Assembly: GCA_031260545.1 (NCBI GenBank)
Contig: JAIRJQ010000121.1
Location: forward strand, 1 to 29,862
Direction of reading: 5' to 3'
Source: Methanomassiliicoccaceae archaeon
GTDB lineage: Archaea; Thermoplasmatota; Thermoplasmata; Methanomassiliicoccales; Methanomethylophilaceae
DNA length: 29,862 bases
Part shown: piece by piece, positions 8,675 to 16,541 of the stretch
How positions within the stretch are numbered: the first letter of the stretch is position 1
Layout: the number at the start of each line of letters is the position of its first letter
Position numbers and translations under genes: made by a program
The notes under the pieces: generated by a model
Told to the model about the DNA's origin: nothing
Database searches by the model: none
Seen by the model: the letters and a program-made list of their open reading frames with translations, nothing else

Positions 8675-10347
8675 CGGTGTGCGAACACAGCTTTCACACA
8701 GTTCTTATCATTTTTATCGAGTCTCACGAAACCGACCCTTTCGAACTGCACCATCTCTCCCTTCTCGCCGGACAATGCGGTCTCGGATATGCCGTTCAGA
8801 ATTGTCCCGTCCGGCATGTGCACCTCCGTCGGAATGCCGGACGATACCCATTGCACCGCACGAACGCCCTTCTTCAATATGGAAAGGTCAGTGCCCGCAT
8901 ATTTTGCCGGTTCGCTGAACTCAATATTGCAAAGGTCCTTCAATCTTATGGTGCCAGCATCAATAAAGTTAACGGCATCCTGTGCGGATATCGAAACTCG
9001 TATATCTCCGCTGAGCGAGTAATCGCGTGACCCTCTCTCAGGATGGTCGGGGTGCATCGGCGCTTTGCCGACGATCTCCTCGATACCGGTTATTTTGAAT
9101 TCTTTCGGATCCTGAACGAAGAAATATCTGTTCGCTTTATCATCGATTATATCGCGGTTCATTGCGTACAGCGTGTCCCAGGTGAATTGGATGTCTATAG
9201 GTTTTATTCCGCTTTCGACCCAATATCTGCGTATCGCCTCCGGCCTTATCCCGCGTTTCTTCATCGCCCTCAGCGTTCCCGTACGAACGTCATCCCATCC
9301 GGTGTAGTCGCCGTCCTTTATCCCCTTCTTTATTATTGACGTTTTCAGAACGGACTCGGGAATGCTGACCAGCCCGTAATGATAGAAGTGCGGTTTTTTC
9401 CATTTCATGTAATTGTAAATATATTCCTGCCTGAACGTGTTGTTCAGATGGTCCTTGCCGCGTATCACATGTGTCATGCCGAACATATGATCGTCTATCG
9501 CAACTGAAAGGTTCATCATCGGATAGATGTTATATTTCGTACCGACACGTGGGTGCGGATGATCAACGATCCTCAGTGCAACGAAGTCCCTTACCGCCGG
9601 ATTAGGGTGACGCAGGTCTGTTTTAACAACGGCTATCGCCTCTCCCTCTTTGTAACCGTTCGATAACATTCTATCGTAACGTTCCATTTGTTCCTCGATG
9701 GGAAGTTCACGGCACGGGCATGCGTTCATATTCTCTTTCAAATTGCGCCAATCTTCGGCATCGCATGTGCATACGTACGCTTTGCCCGCCTCGATCAGTT
9801 TTCTTGTGATATCGTAATAAATTTCAAAACGATCGCTCTGTACGATCGTTTCATGGATCTTCACACCTAACCAATCGAGATCCTCCGGTATCATATCATA
9901 TGCTTCCGGGGCGATCTTTTCAGGATTTGTGTCCTCGAATCTGTTTATCAGCTTCCCGCCGTATCTTTTCACGTACTCATCATTCAGCACGGAAACTCTG
10001 GAGTGGCCGATATGCAAAGGACCGGAAGGACCGGGAGCTATCCTCATCACCACGCCTTTCTCGGCGCCCTCGAGCGCCGGCAGTTCATATATACGTTCTT
10101 TTTTCTCTTTGACCATCAAATTCGGGTCGGATGACTGTAACTCTTTCGTCTGAGCTTCAAGCCCCATCTTATTTACGTCGCTGACGATAGATTCTATCAA
10201 AGGGGTGATCTCAGCGGACCTGCTTCTAAGTTCGGGACATTCTCCCAGCACTTTCCCCACTACCGCTTTAGGATTGGCGGTGCCTTTGAAAAATACTGCA
10301 TTCTGTAATGCATATTTTCTTATGGTATCTTGAACAGGGTCGGACAT
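8671..10347 (-). CDS. gltX: Glutamyl-tRNA synthetase, archaeal type
   Basis: This class I aminoacyl-tRNA synthetase charges tRNA-Glu and, in archaea that use the transamidation route, probably also tRNA-Gln. The length (558 residues from this start) is normal for the archaeal/eukaryotic GlxRS subtype with a beta-barrel anticodon-binding C-terminus. It has the archaeal N-terminal extension, the HIGH motif in PSGPLHIGH (112-115), a CxC...CxC cluster (C193, C195, C210, C212) that may bind zinc, and a KMSKS-equivalent loop reading LKTSIIKKGI. The ATG at 10362 is in frame, but the TATA-like ATATATTATT centred near 10374 would start the transcript at about 10347, favouring a leaderless message from the second ATG. 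It diverges from the UbiD gene. Confidence 0.96.
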   Translation of the reverse strand: MSDPVQDTIRKYALQNAVFFKGTANPKAVVGKVLGECPELRSRSAEITPLIESIVSDVNKMGLEAQTKELQSSDPNLMVKEKKERIYELPALEGAEKGVVMRIAPGPSGPLHIGHSRVSVLNDEYVKRYGGKLINRFEDTNPEKIAPEAYDMIPEDLDWLGVKIHETIVQSDRFEIYYDITRKLIEAGKAYVCTCDAEDWRNLKENMNACPCRELPIEEQMERYDRMLSNGYKEGEAIAVVKTDLRHPNPAVRDFVALRIVDHPHPRVGTKYNIYPMMNLSVAIDDHMFGMTHVIRGKDHLNNTFRQEYIYNYMKWKKPHFYHYGLVSIPESVLKTSIIKKGIKDGDYTGWDDVRTGTLRAMKKRGIRPEAIRRYWVESGIKPIDIQFTWDTLYAMNRDIIDDKANRYFFVQDPKEFKITGIEEIVGKAPMHPDHPERGSRDYSLSGDIRVSISAQDAVNFIDAGTIRLKDLCNIEFSEPAKYAGTDLSILKKGVRAVQWVSSGIPTEVHMPDGTILNGISETALSGEKGEMVQFERVGFVRLDKNDKNCVKAVFAHR

Positions 10348-10368
10348 TGATGTAGCGAACATCCGTCA

Positions 10369-10379
10369 CATATATTATT
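10369..10379 (-). promoter_or_regulatory. TATA element of gltX
   Basis: Read on the minus strand this is AATAATATATG. Its centre is about 27 nt before the ATG at 10347, the spacing expected for an archaeal leaderless promoter. Confidence 0.5.
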
Positions 10380-10395
10380 TTGATTACAAACCTTC

Positions 10396-10406
10396 ATATT
10401 AAATAT
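10396..10406 (+). promoter_or_regulatory. TATA element of the UbiD-family gene
   Basis: ATATTAAATAT is centred 26 nt before the ATG at 10427, so the mRNA is predicted to begin at or next to the start codon. No Shine-Dalgarno sequence is present. Confidence 0.6.
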
Positions 10407-10426
10407 CAAAGAGAACATCAAGAATC

Positions 10427-11686
10427 ATGTCCGTCAGGAAGTTTCTGGCACCAGATGTTATCATTAACGACAAGAAGATCAATGCCGATTCTCAGGAGAT
10501 CACCAAAATTCTTGTCGGCGATCAGGATAAGACGTTCCATTTCAAAAGTCTCAACGGAGGAGAGGCCGTTGGTAATCTGTTCTCAACAAGAGCAAAGATC
10601 GCCGAGGCGATGAATATTAGACCGGACGATATCGTGAAACACCTTTCGTCCGCGATCTCAAATCCGAAACAAGTTAAAGTTGTGGATAAACCGGCATTCA
10701 GAAAGAATTCTATCCCTGTTGATCTTACATCATTGCCGATACCGAAATATTTTCCGGAGGATGCGGGCAGATACATCACGGCAGGAGTGATAATAGCGGA
10801 ATGGGAAGGAGTTCGGAACGTCTCATTCCACAGGATGCTGATCGCCGGTAAGAATAAGATCGCGGTCAGACTCGTTCCACGGCATTTATACACGATGCAC
10901 AAGATGGCAAAGGCGGCCAAACAGGATCTGAAAGTGACAATATGCGTAGGCCTTCGGCCGGAGGTGCTTCTCGCTGCGGCGATATCGACCGATTACGGCG
11001 TCGATGAATTGGAGATCGCGTCGTCAATGTGCGAATCATCCTTCAAAAAGCCGCTGGAGGTCGGGAAATGCGACAACGGTCTTCTCGTTCCGGCGGATGC
11101 CGATTATGTGTTCGAGGCAAGGATAACATCGAAAGAGATGGACGAGGGGCCGTTCGTGGATATCACGGGAACATACGACACCGTACGTTCACAGCCGATC
11201 ATCGAAGTGGATAAGATCTGGACATCTGATAAACCCATATTCCATCTGCTCTTGCCTGGAGGGTATGAGCACTATCTGTTCATGGGACTGCCGCGAGAAC
11301 CAATGATATTCAAAACTGTAAGGCAAGCCGTTCCGAGAACACACGCAGTAAGATTAACAGAAGGAGGATGCTGCTGGCTGCATGGCGTTGTTTCAATAAC
11401 GAAGAACAAAGAGGGAGACGGGATGAATGCGATAATGGCAGCGTTCACCGGTCATCCGTCAATGAAACAAGTGATCATCGTTGACGAAGATATCGACATA
11501 TTCGATGACCGCCAGGTGGAATGGGCCGTCGCAACAAGATTCCAGGGGAACCGTATGCTCAGAGTGCAGGACGCGGCCGGTTCTTCGCTGGATCCGAGCG
11601 CCGAAGGGACAACATGGAAGGTCGGGATCGATGCGACACGTCCGCTGAGCGCGGATGAAAAGGCATTCAGGAAAGCGACGCTGTAA
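10427..11686 (+). CDS. UbiD-family decarboxylase (probable anhydromevalonate phosphate decarboxylase)
   Basis: This is a prenylated-FMN-dependent non-oxidative decarboxylase of 419 residues, the usual archaeal length. Family signatures are the segment around EWEGVRNVSFHRML (about 123-136), the GLRPEVLLAAA stretch, and DEGPFVDITGTYD (about 240-252), which matches the EGPFGDHTGYY segment of UbiD that contributes an active-site Glu. In many archaea this subfamily decarboxylates trans-anhydromevalonate 5-phosphate to isopentenyl phosphate in the modified mevalonate pathway for lipid synthesis. That role is inferred from family and lineage, since no isoprenoid gene adjoins it. The start is supported by a TATA box 26 nt upstream. 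The gene ends 4 nt before the end of the convergent purA. An aromatic decarboxylase role is a less likely alternative. Confidence 0.88.
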   Translation: MSVRKFLAPDVIINDKKINADSQEITKILVGDQDKTFHFKSLNGGEAVGNLFSTRAKIAEAMNIRPDDIVKHLSSAISNPKQVKVVDKPAFRKNSIPVDLTSLPIPKYFPEDAGRYITAGVIIAEWEGVRNVSFHRMLIAGKNKIAVRLVPRHLYTMHKMAKAAKQDLKVTICVGLRPEVLLAAAISTDYGVDELEIASSMCESSFKKPLEVGKCDNGLLVPADADYVFEARITSKEMDEGPFVDITGTYDTVRSQPIIEVDKIWTSDKPIFHLLLPGGYEHYLFMGLPREPMIFKTVRQAVPRTHAVRLTEGGCCWLHGVVSITKNKEGDGMNAIMAAFTGHPSMKQVIIVDEDIDIFDDRQVEWAVATRFQGNRMLRVQDAAGSSLDPSAEGTTWKVGIDATRPLSADEKAFRKATL

Positions 11687-11690
11687 GATA

Positions 11691-12986
11691 TCACATTCTT
11701 TCAGCACGTTTGTCTATCGTTTCAGATCTTTTAGGTCCGATGCTGATCAGCTCTGCCGGAACTTTGAGATATTTTTCTATGAATTCAATGTACGCCCTCA
11801 TGTTCTTCGGAAGTGCGTCATATCCTCTCTTCGCCGCTTCTTCCGACGGACCGAATTCATCCCATCCGTCGAATTCTTTGTAGACCGGTGATGCGCGTGA
11901 AACTTTTGATAATGATGCCGGGAAGTGCTTTTCCGTCCTTCCGTCTATTTCGTAACCGACGCACACATTGATCTTTCTGTACCCGTTGAGAACGTCCAAT
12001 TTCGTAAGTGCCAGCGATGCGATACCGCACAGTCTGACGGAATGTTCGGCGACCACAAGGTCCAACCATCCGCATCTTCTTCCTCTTCCCGTTGTCACAC
12101 CGTATTCGCCGCCTTTCTCCATCAGATATTTTCCCTCGGTGCCGTGAAGTTCAGTTACCATCGGCCCGTCCCCGACGCGCGTGGTGTATGCTTTCAGGCA
12201 GCCGTATACTTTACCTATTCTGTTCGGAGCGATGCCGGACCCGGTGCATATGCCGCCCGCTGTCGTATTTGATGATGTTACGTATGGGTACGTTCCGTGG
12301 TCGATGTCAAGCATCACGCCCTGCGCACCTTCGAACAATAATGTTTTTCCATCATCCAGCGCCTCGTTGAGCAGAACGGATGTGTCGCATACATATTTTC
12401 CGAAAACATCCTTCCAAAGTTTGAATTTCTCTGCTATGCTTTCTTCTGTGCACCCGCACTCTCCGTTCTGAAACAGCTTCAGAAGGTCCTTTTTGAAACG
12501 CAGATTGAACGCGATCTTTTCAGAAACATCATCAAAGAGGTCGCACACTCTGAAGCCGTTCCTTGCAGCTTTATCCTGATACGCCGGCCCGATGCCTTTT
12601 TTAGTTGTTCCTATCGTCTTGCTGCCGCGATATATCTCCTCGCCGCCGTCCAGTCTTTTATGGTATCCGAGAACTAAATGCGCTCTGTCCGATATTCTGA
12701 GGCCGTCAAGCGATCTTCCGGTATCCGTTATCTGTTTCATTTCCTCGATCATGTCGGCCATGCTCATCACAACACCGTTCCCAATGACCGCAAGTTTCCC
12801 TTCTCTCAAGATCCCCGACGGAAGAAGATGGAGTTTGAATGTTTCATTGTCTATTATTATCGTATGGCCGGCATTGTTCCCGCCTTGCGATCTCACGATG
12901 ATGTCCGCTTCCTCGGACAGGTAATCAGTGATCTTTCCCTTGCCCTCGTCCCCCCATTGAGCGCCTATGATAGCTATTGACGGCAA
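11691..12986 (-). CDS. purA: Adenylosuccinate synthetase
   Basis: This enzyme joins IMP and aspartate with GTP to make adenylosuccinate, the first committed step to AMP. The N-terminal P-loop GAQWGDEGKGK and the following GGNNAGHT with the catalytic His are intact, as is TRVGDGPMVTEL and the C-terminal region with TGRGRRCGW. An in-frame ATG at 13055 exists, but it would add 23 residues (starting MHAERLTP) unlike any PurA and would lie partly inside trm1. I place the start at a TTG giving (M)PSIAIIGAQWGDEGKGK, the normal family N-terminus. An AAATAT element in the trm1 end region may also give a separate transcript starting just before this TTG. It is the last gene of the THEP1-trm1-purA set. 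Confidence 0.95.
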   Translation of the reverse strand: MPSIAIIGAQWGDEGKGKITDYLSEEADIIVRSQGGNNAGHTIIIDNETFKLHLLPSGILREGKLAVIGNGVVMSMADMIEEMKQITDTGRSLDGLRISDRAHLVLGYHKRLDGGEEIYRGSKTIGTTKKGIGPAYQDKAARNGFRVCDLFDDVSEKIAFNLRFKKDLLKLFQNGECGCTEESIAEKFKLWKDVFGKYVCDTSVLLNEALDDGKTLLFEGAQGVMLDIDHGTYPYVTSSNTTAGGICTGSGIAPNRIGKVYGCLKAYTTRVGDGPMVTELHGTEGKYLMEKGGEYGVTTGRGRRCGWLDLVVAEHSVRLCGIASLALTKLDVLNGYRKINVCVGYEIDGRTEKHFPASLSKVSRASPVYKEFDGWDEFGPSEEAAKRGYDALPKNMRAYIEFIEKYLKVPAELISIGPKRSETIDKRAERM

Positions 12987-13036
12987 TTGTACACCAATTC
13001 TGTTCAGCACATACGGATATTTGAGATTTGTTGGTG

Positions 13037-14137
13037 TCAGCCTCTCGGCATGCACCTGTACACAGTGACGACATCTTTCAGTTCCAGGTCAGTTTTGAAA
13101 GATGTCGGAGAAATATGCGTTCTCGATGCAACACCGATCTCATTCAGCGCAGCGATGAAATCATCCATGGGCGGCGGCGATATCTTGAGAAAAGAGGACA
13201 GTTCGCTTATGTCGTAAATGAACGGAACCGTATCCAATTCATTCCTCCACAGGTCAAGCATCTTGCCGCATCTCCTCTCTTCCGCTGTGAAGGACGCATC
13301 CATCATATTAAGATGCGAAGAACTGTGAAGATTGCCGCCCCAGAAAGGTCCGTATCTGTATTCGCTGTCAGGCGAATCCGAGTGCAACCGTTCCAAGGCA
13401 CCTTGCTCATATTTCACATACATCAGTTTCGATAATGCTTTATCGGCATTCTGCGCACCTTCCGTCACGCGTACGTACGTTCTGAAATAATGGTCGGCGT
13501 AGAATGAAAGCATCGGCTCCATACCCCTGTCGAATTTTGCCAATTCTTTTACGATAGAGCACATGAGTATGCGCAACCCCATTTCGTGACACATCGCACC
13601 GCGTATAGGTCGGGATTGATAACGCCGTTCGCATTTCTTTCTCTGTGCGCCGGCCAGCACGGCGGTGTCTGTTGCGGTGATAGCCAAAATACCGTTCTTT
13701 CTGCATCCTTTTATTGCGGCCTGTATGAAATGGACGGGAGGTCCGAATGGATCTATATCAACATAATCGAATGCTTCTTCAGAGAACAGCACATTAAGGT
13801 CCTTATTCGATGCGCGGCAATTCGTTAATAAATTTATGTCAATGTTCGCAGTCACAAAATCCATTGTTTTCGGGTCGGCATCGTTCGCGACCACTTCTTT
13901 TGCATTGGGGACCTCGTTAGCGATCCTTACTGCACGTGAACCGGTGGCGCACATTGCGTCAGCGACCGTCACATCTTTGTCAAGCGCCCGGAGGAACATC
14001 ACGCTCACGTCGCGATTGAATGCCATCTGCTCATTGAAGAAAACTGAATCGGTCCTTTTTCCCGGACCGCCTTTGGAATGATCCGAGGGAACAATGAGTT
14101 TAGTATGTCCCTCAATGATCTCTGTTGTTCCGAACAT
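13037..14137 (-). CDS. trm1: tRNA (guanine26-N2)-dimethyltransferase Trm1
   Basis: This SAM-dependent enzyme makes m2,2G at position 26 of tRNA. It is 366 residues, typical for archaeal Trm1. Visible are SAM motif I (DAMCATGSRAVRIA, about 60-73), the acidic motif II (VVANDADP), and the catalytic DIDPFGPP (127-134), followed by the conserved TATDTAVLAGA and a Cys/Arg-rich CERRYQSRP segment. The remaining C-terminal half is the usual Trm1 RNA-binding domain. Its ATG overlaps the stop of the upstream NTPase gene (TAATG), showing translational coupling. Its end lies close to the likely purA start. Confidence 0.95.
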   Translation of the reverse strand: MFGTTEIIEGHTKLIVPSDHSKGGPGKRTDSVFFNEQMAFNRDVSVMFLRALDKDVTVADAMCATGSRAVRIANEVPNAKEVVANDADPKTMDFVTANIDINLLTNCRASNKDLNVLFSEEAFDYVDIDPFGPPVHFIQAAIKGCRKNGILAITATDTAVLAGAQRKKCERRYQSRPIRGAMCHEMGLRILMCSIVKELAKFDRGMEPMLSFYADHYFRTYVRVTEGAQNADKALSKLMYVKYEQGALERLHSDSPDSEYRYGPFWGGNLHSSSHLNMMDASFTAEERRCGKMLDLWRNELDTVPFIYDISELSSFLKISPPPMDDFIAALNEIGVASRTHISPTSFKTDLELKDVVTVYRCMPRG

Positions 14138-14682
14138 TACATATTTTCCCCGTTCATGAGGCGTATGATCTTATGAGGAAGTAAATTTCTGTTTGTCGGT
14201 GTGACCTCCAATATCCGGACGTCATCCCTTCTCCTGATATCCTGGAGCAGCGGATTTCTGGATTTTTTGTGAAGCGTGAGTATCATCGGTTTTCCCGCAT
14301 CCAGCGCAAATTTCACTGCGTCAATGAAAGCCTGGCTTTCCACTTCGACCTTGCCTACCTCGTCAATAACGATGACATCGCAGGTCTCACACGCGCCGCG
14401 TATCGCACCGACCGCGACCGATTCGAATTTTAAAAGGTCCACGCCCATCTTTCCTTCCATTATGCGGCTTTCGATGTCCATATGCGCGAAGACCTGACTT
14501 TCTTTCGATACGATGTTGCGTACGGCCAATCCCACCTTGCGGCGGCCGTCCATTATCGGTTCGTTGATCATACCGCCTATTTTTAACTCCTCGACACCGA
14601 GCATCTCGATGACGCGCATGAGCGTCTGCGTTTTTCCGGCGCCGGGAAGGCCGGTTACACCTATCTTAATGTCGGTTATCAT
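14137..14682 (-). CDS. THEP1-type nucleoside-triphosphatase
   Basis: This is a small P-loop NTPase of the THEP1 (NTPase_1) family, 181 residues. It has Walker A GLPGAGKT (11-18), a GGMINEPIMDGRRKVG segment typical of the family, Walker B plus lid IVIDEVGKVE and the later MILTLHKKSRNPL. THEP1 proteins hydrolyse several NTPs in vitro; their cellular role is unsettled. An in-frame ATG at 14724 is excluded because the TATA box predicts transcription beginning near 14706, while the ATG at 14682 has a proper GAGGAT ribosome binding site. It is the first gene of a three-gene unit with trm1 and purA, which suggests, without proving, a link to nucleotide or RNA metabolism. Confidence 0.9.
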   Translation of the reverse strand: MITDIKIGVTGLPGAGKTQTLMRVIEMLGVEELKIGGMINEPIMDGRRKVGLAVRNIVSKESQVFAHMDIESRIMEGKMGVDLLKFESVAVGAIRGACETCDVIVIDEVGKVEVESQAFIDAVKFALDAGKPMILTLHKKSRNPLLQDIRRRDDVRILEVTPTNRNLLPHKIIRLMNGENM

Positions 14683-14687
14683 TTCAA

Positions 14688-14693
14688 ATCCTC
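14688..14693 (-). promoter_or_regulatory. Ribosome binding site that decides the NTPase start
   Basis: On the minus strand this reads GAGGAT, 5 nt before the ATG at 14682. It supports the shorter protein. Confidence 0.6.
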
Positions 14694-14725
14694 GTAAAGA
14701 ATGTCCTACTACCCGAATGACCATT

Positions 14726-14737
14726 CATATATTAAAT
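14726..14737 (-). promoter_or_regulatory. TATA element of the THEP1-trm1-purA unit
   Basis: On the minus strand ATTTAATATATG is centred about 26 nt before a predicted transcript start near 14706. It lies between the NTPase and mptD, which both read on the minus strand. Confidence 0.55.
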
Positions 14738-14740
14738 GCA

Positions 14741-15121
14741 TCACAAAGAAATTTCGGACACATACATAAGGGTGTAATCAAGTTCTTTGTCATACCGCAT
14801 TTCCGCTGTTACGGACGCTCCGTTAACCATTATTGTGACAACTGCGTCGATCATTTCGCCCGTAAGCGATAAATAATCATACGCATCAGTTTTTTCTTTC
14901 TTGTTCATATTTATCTTCACGACGGCAGATCTGACGAACGGCTGCACCATTATCGATCTTTCGACGGCAAGTTCCAATTCTCTGATGTTATCGGAATTCA
15001 CAGGGGTCCCGACAAATTGATGATATATCGTACCCATTTTTATCCCGGCCTCAAAGAGCGCGCGTTCCCTGTCGGAGCATCTGAACATCTTCGATGCTTT
15101 GTCCTCTCTTGAGCTCATCAC
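14741..15121 (-). CDS. mptD: Archaeal dihydroneopterin aldolase (MptD family, DUF372)
   Basis: This 126-residue protein matches the MptD family, which converts 7,8-dihydroneopterin to 6-hydroxymethyl-7,8-dihydropterin plus glycolaldehyde on the way to methanopterin or folate. The family hallmark is the N-terminal CSDRERALFEAGIKMGTIY followed by HQFVGTPV (about 15-42), then LELAVERSIMVQPFV. The length agrees with the founding Methanocaldococcus protein (about 120 residues). The first ATG is followed by a second one directly (ATGATG). A TTTATAG element centred 26 nt upstream implies a leaderless mRNA from the first. It is not related in sequence to bacterial FolB. No other pterin gene is nearby; nadA diverges from it. 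Confidence 0.85.
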   Translation of the reverse strand: MMSSREDKASKMFRCSDRERALFEAGIKMGTIYHQFVGTPVNSDNIRELELAVERSIMVQPFVRSAVVKINMNKKEKTDAYDYLSLTGEMIDAVVTIMVNGASVTAEMRYDKELDYTLMYVSEISL

Positions 15122-15143
15122 CGAACGTTATACAAAGGATCGG

Positions 15144-15150
15144 TTTATAG
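15144..15150 (-). promoter_or_regulatory. TATA element of mptD
   Basis: On the minus strand CTATAAA is centred 26 nt before the ATG at 15121. The rest of the 153-nt mptD-nadA divergent spacer holds only the nadA TATA box that I can recognise. Confidence 0.55.
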
Positions 15151-15243
15151 TTAGTTGTTTTACCGAAGATCAAGATAACGCTAAGATAAGAATGACCGTC
15201 TGTCATACGCGGCCTGATAATCTGTCATCCTGCATTCAAAATA

Positions 15244-15252
15244 TTTTTTAAG
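15244..15252 (+). promoter_or_regulatory. TATA element of nadA
   Basis: TTTTTTAAG is centred about 27 nt before the nadA ATG at 15275, predicting a leaderless transcript. Confidence 0.5.
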
Positions 15253-15274
15253 GTGAGCACTATGGACGGTATCA

Positions 15275-16177
15275 ATGTCTTCCCTGAAGGATAATATAAC
15301 CACGCTCAAGAAAGATAGGAATGCGCTGATATTGGCGCATAATTATTGTTTACCGGAGGTGCAGGATATCGCCGACCATACAGGGGATTCGTTAGGACTT
15401 TCCATCATTGCGTCGAAGGCCGATGCCGATGTCATAATATTCTGCGGAGTAACGTTCATGGCAGAAAGCGCCAAGGTATTGAATCCAAGGAAGAAGGTGC
15501 TGATGCCAGAACCTTTCGCAACATGTCCGATGGCGTCCATGTGCTCCGCAGAGCAGATAATCGATGCAAGGAAATGCCATAAGGATGCATGCGTTGTCGG
15601 TTACGTTAACACTACGGCCTCTGCAAAGGCGGAGATGGACATATGCTGCACCTCATCGAACGCAGTGAACATCGTATCATCAATGAAAGAGAAAGAGATC
15701 ATATTCGTTCCGGACATGAATCTGGGCTCATACGTTGCATCCAAGGCGCCGTCGAAGAACATAATATTATGGAACGGGTACTGTCCGGTACATCAGTCGA
15801 TAACGGTCCAGAATATCAGCGACCTCAAAGCAAAATATCCGAATGCGGTCGTCGTGGCGCACCCAGAGTGCAGATCCGACGTTCTGAATGCGGCGGACCT
15901 TATCGGTTCCACAGAGAAGATGATCGAATACGCAAAGGCCTCTGATGCAAAAGAATTCATCGTGGCGACCGAGATAGGGATGAAACACCGGCTGTCAAAG
16001 GAATGTCCGGGAAAGAGATTCCATTTCATCGATCATGCGTTATGTTCCGTTATGAAGATGACCACCCTGTCATCCGTTCTCAGGACTCTTAATGAGATGA
16101 CAACAGAAGTGACACTTCCCGAGGACACAATGGAACGCGCCAAAGGTCCGTTGAAAAGAATGATAGATGTGAAATAA
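15275..16177 (+). CDS. nadA: Quinolinate synthase A
   Basis: This [4Fe-4S] enzyme condenses iminoaspartate with dihydroxyacetone phosphate to quinolinate in de novo NAD synthesis. At 300 residues it has the compact archaeal/thermophile form with three pseudo-repeated domains. The three cluster ligands are present: C84 in ATCPMASMC, C170 in NGYCPVHQ and C257 in HALC. The N-terminal substrate signature AHNYCLPEVQDIADHTGDS (about 21-39) and the ATEIGMKHRL strand (about 231-240) are intact. DHAP is also the substrate of the triosephosphate isomerase encoded 3.6 kb downstream, but there is no operon link. nadB and nadC are not in the window. The gene stands alone and diverges from mptD. Confidence 0.97.
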   Translation: MSSLKDNITTLKKDRNALILAHNYCLPEVQDIADHTGDSLGLSIIASKADADVIIFCGVTFMAESAKVLNPRKKVLMPEPFATCPMASMCSAEQIIDARKCHKDACVVGYVNTTASAKAEMDICCTSSNAVNIVSSMKEKEIIFVPDMNLGSYVASKAPSKNIILWNGYCPVHQSITVQNISDLKAKYPNAVVVAHPECRSDVLNAADLIGSTEKMIEYAKASDAKEFIVATEIGMKHRLSKECPGKRFHFIDHALCSVMKMTTLSSVLRTLNEMTTEVTLPEDTMERAKGPLKRMIDVK

Positions 16178-16195
16178 TCCTTTTCCCATCACGGG

Positions 16196-16266
16196 ATGAG
16201 AAGGCCGGATGAAGATCACTGAACGCTGACAGATGATGAGCCCTATGAGTGCTGACGGCCTCTCAT
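16196..16266 (+). ncRNA. Candidate C/D-box small RNA (2'-O-methylation guide)
   Basis: Nineteen nt after the nadA stop an 11-bp stem (ATGAG-A-AGGCCG with CGGCCT-CTCAT, one bulged A) encloses a 48-nt loop. Directly inside the stem are a C-like box ATGAAGA (16209-16215, one change from RTGATGA) and, at the other end, a D box CTGA (16252-16255). Between them lie a D' box CTGA (16226-16229), a 3-nt spacer and a perfect C' box ATGATGA (16233-16239). The guides are 10 nt (16216-16225) and 12 nt (16240-16251), the normal size for archaeal C/D RNAs bound by L7Ae, Nop5 and fibrillarin. Targets were not identified. The box order and the adjacent terminal stem make chance less likely, but the C box is imperfect. 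Confidence 0.55.
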
Positions 16267-16315
16267 TCGATCACCACCTCCAGATGACGTTAATTATGTA
16301 TCCCGTTTAATTTGC

Positions 16316-16501
16316 TCAGCAATGCTGAGCGAAATTATAGAACTCTCGTTTTGCATTATATTCGCCGATCGACCAGTATGTGTTCATGAGTTCTTTATCG
16401 ACAGCGCGGTATGCGTTGAGTCTCGCATTATCTATTATATTCAGAATGACCCTGAACGGCCCCTCATCACTCTCACCGGTCCGTGTGCTGTCCGCTTCCA
16501 C
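16316..16501 (-). pseudogene. Remnant of a DUF1016/YhcG-type (PDDEXK) nuclease, N-terminal fragment
   Basis: A GTG-started frame of 61 residues contains ILNIIDNARLNAYRAVDKE followed by LMNTYWSIGEY, the start of the DUF1016 N-terminal domain of YhcG-like proteins (usual form: I-x-x-A-R-x-x-A-Y-R-A-V-N-x-E...Y-W-x-I-G-x-Y-I). After WSIGEY the similarity stops and the frame ends 13 codons later. The full-length family is about 350 residues with a C-terminal nuclease domain, of which nothing remains downstream. A palindrome GCTCAGCA-A-TGCTGAGC (16314-16330) covers the stop. Families of this type are often mobile, so this looks like a decayed acquisition. No Shine-Dalgarno sequence is seen and expression is doubtful. 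Confidence 0.6.
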
Positions 16502-16541
16502 AGACAGATCATTTTTCTTTCCTGTCGTTCTTGCCGGCGTC

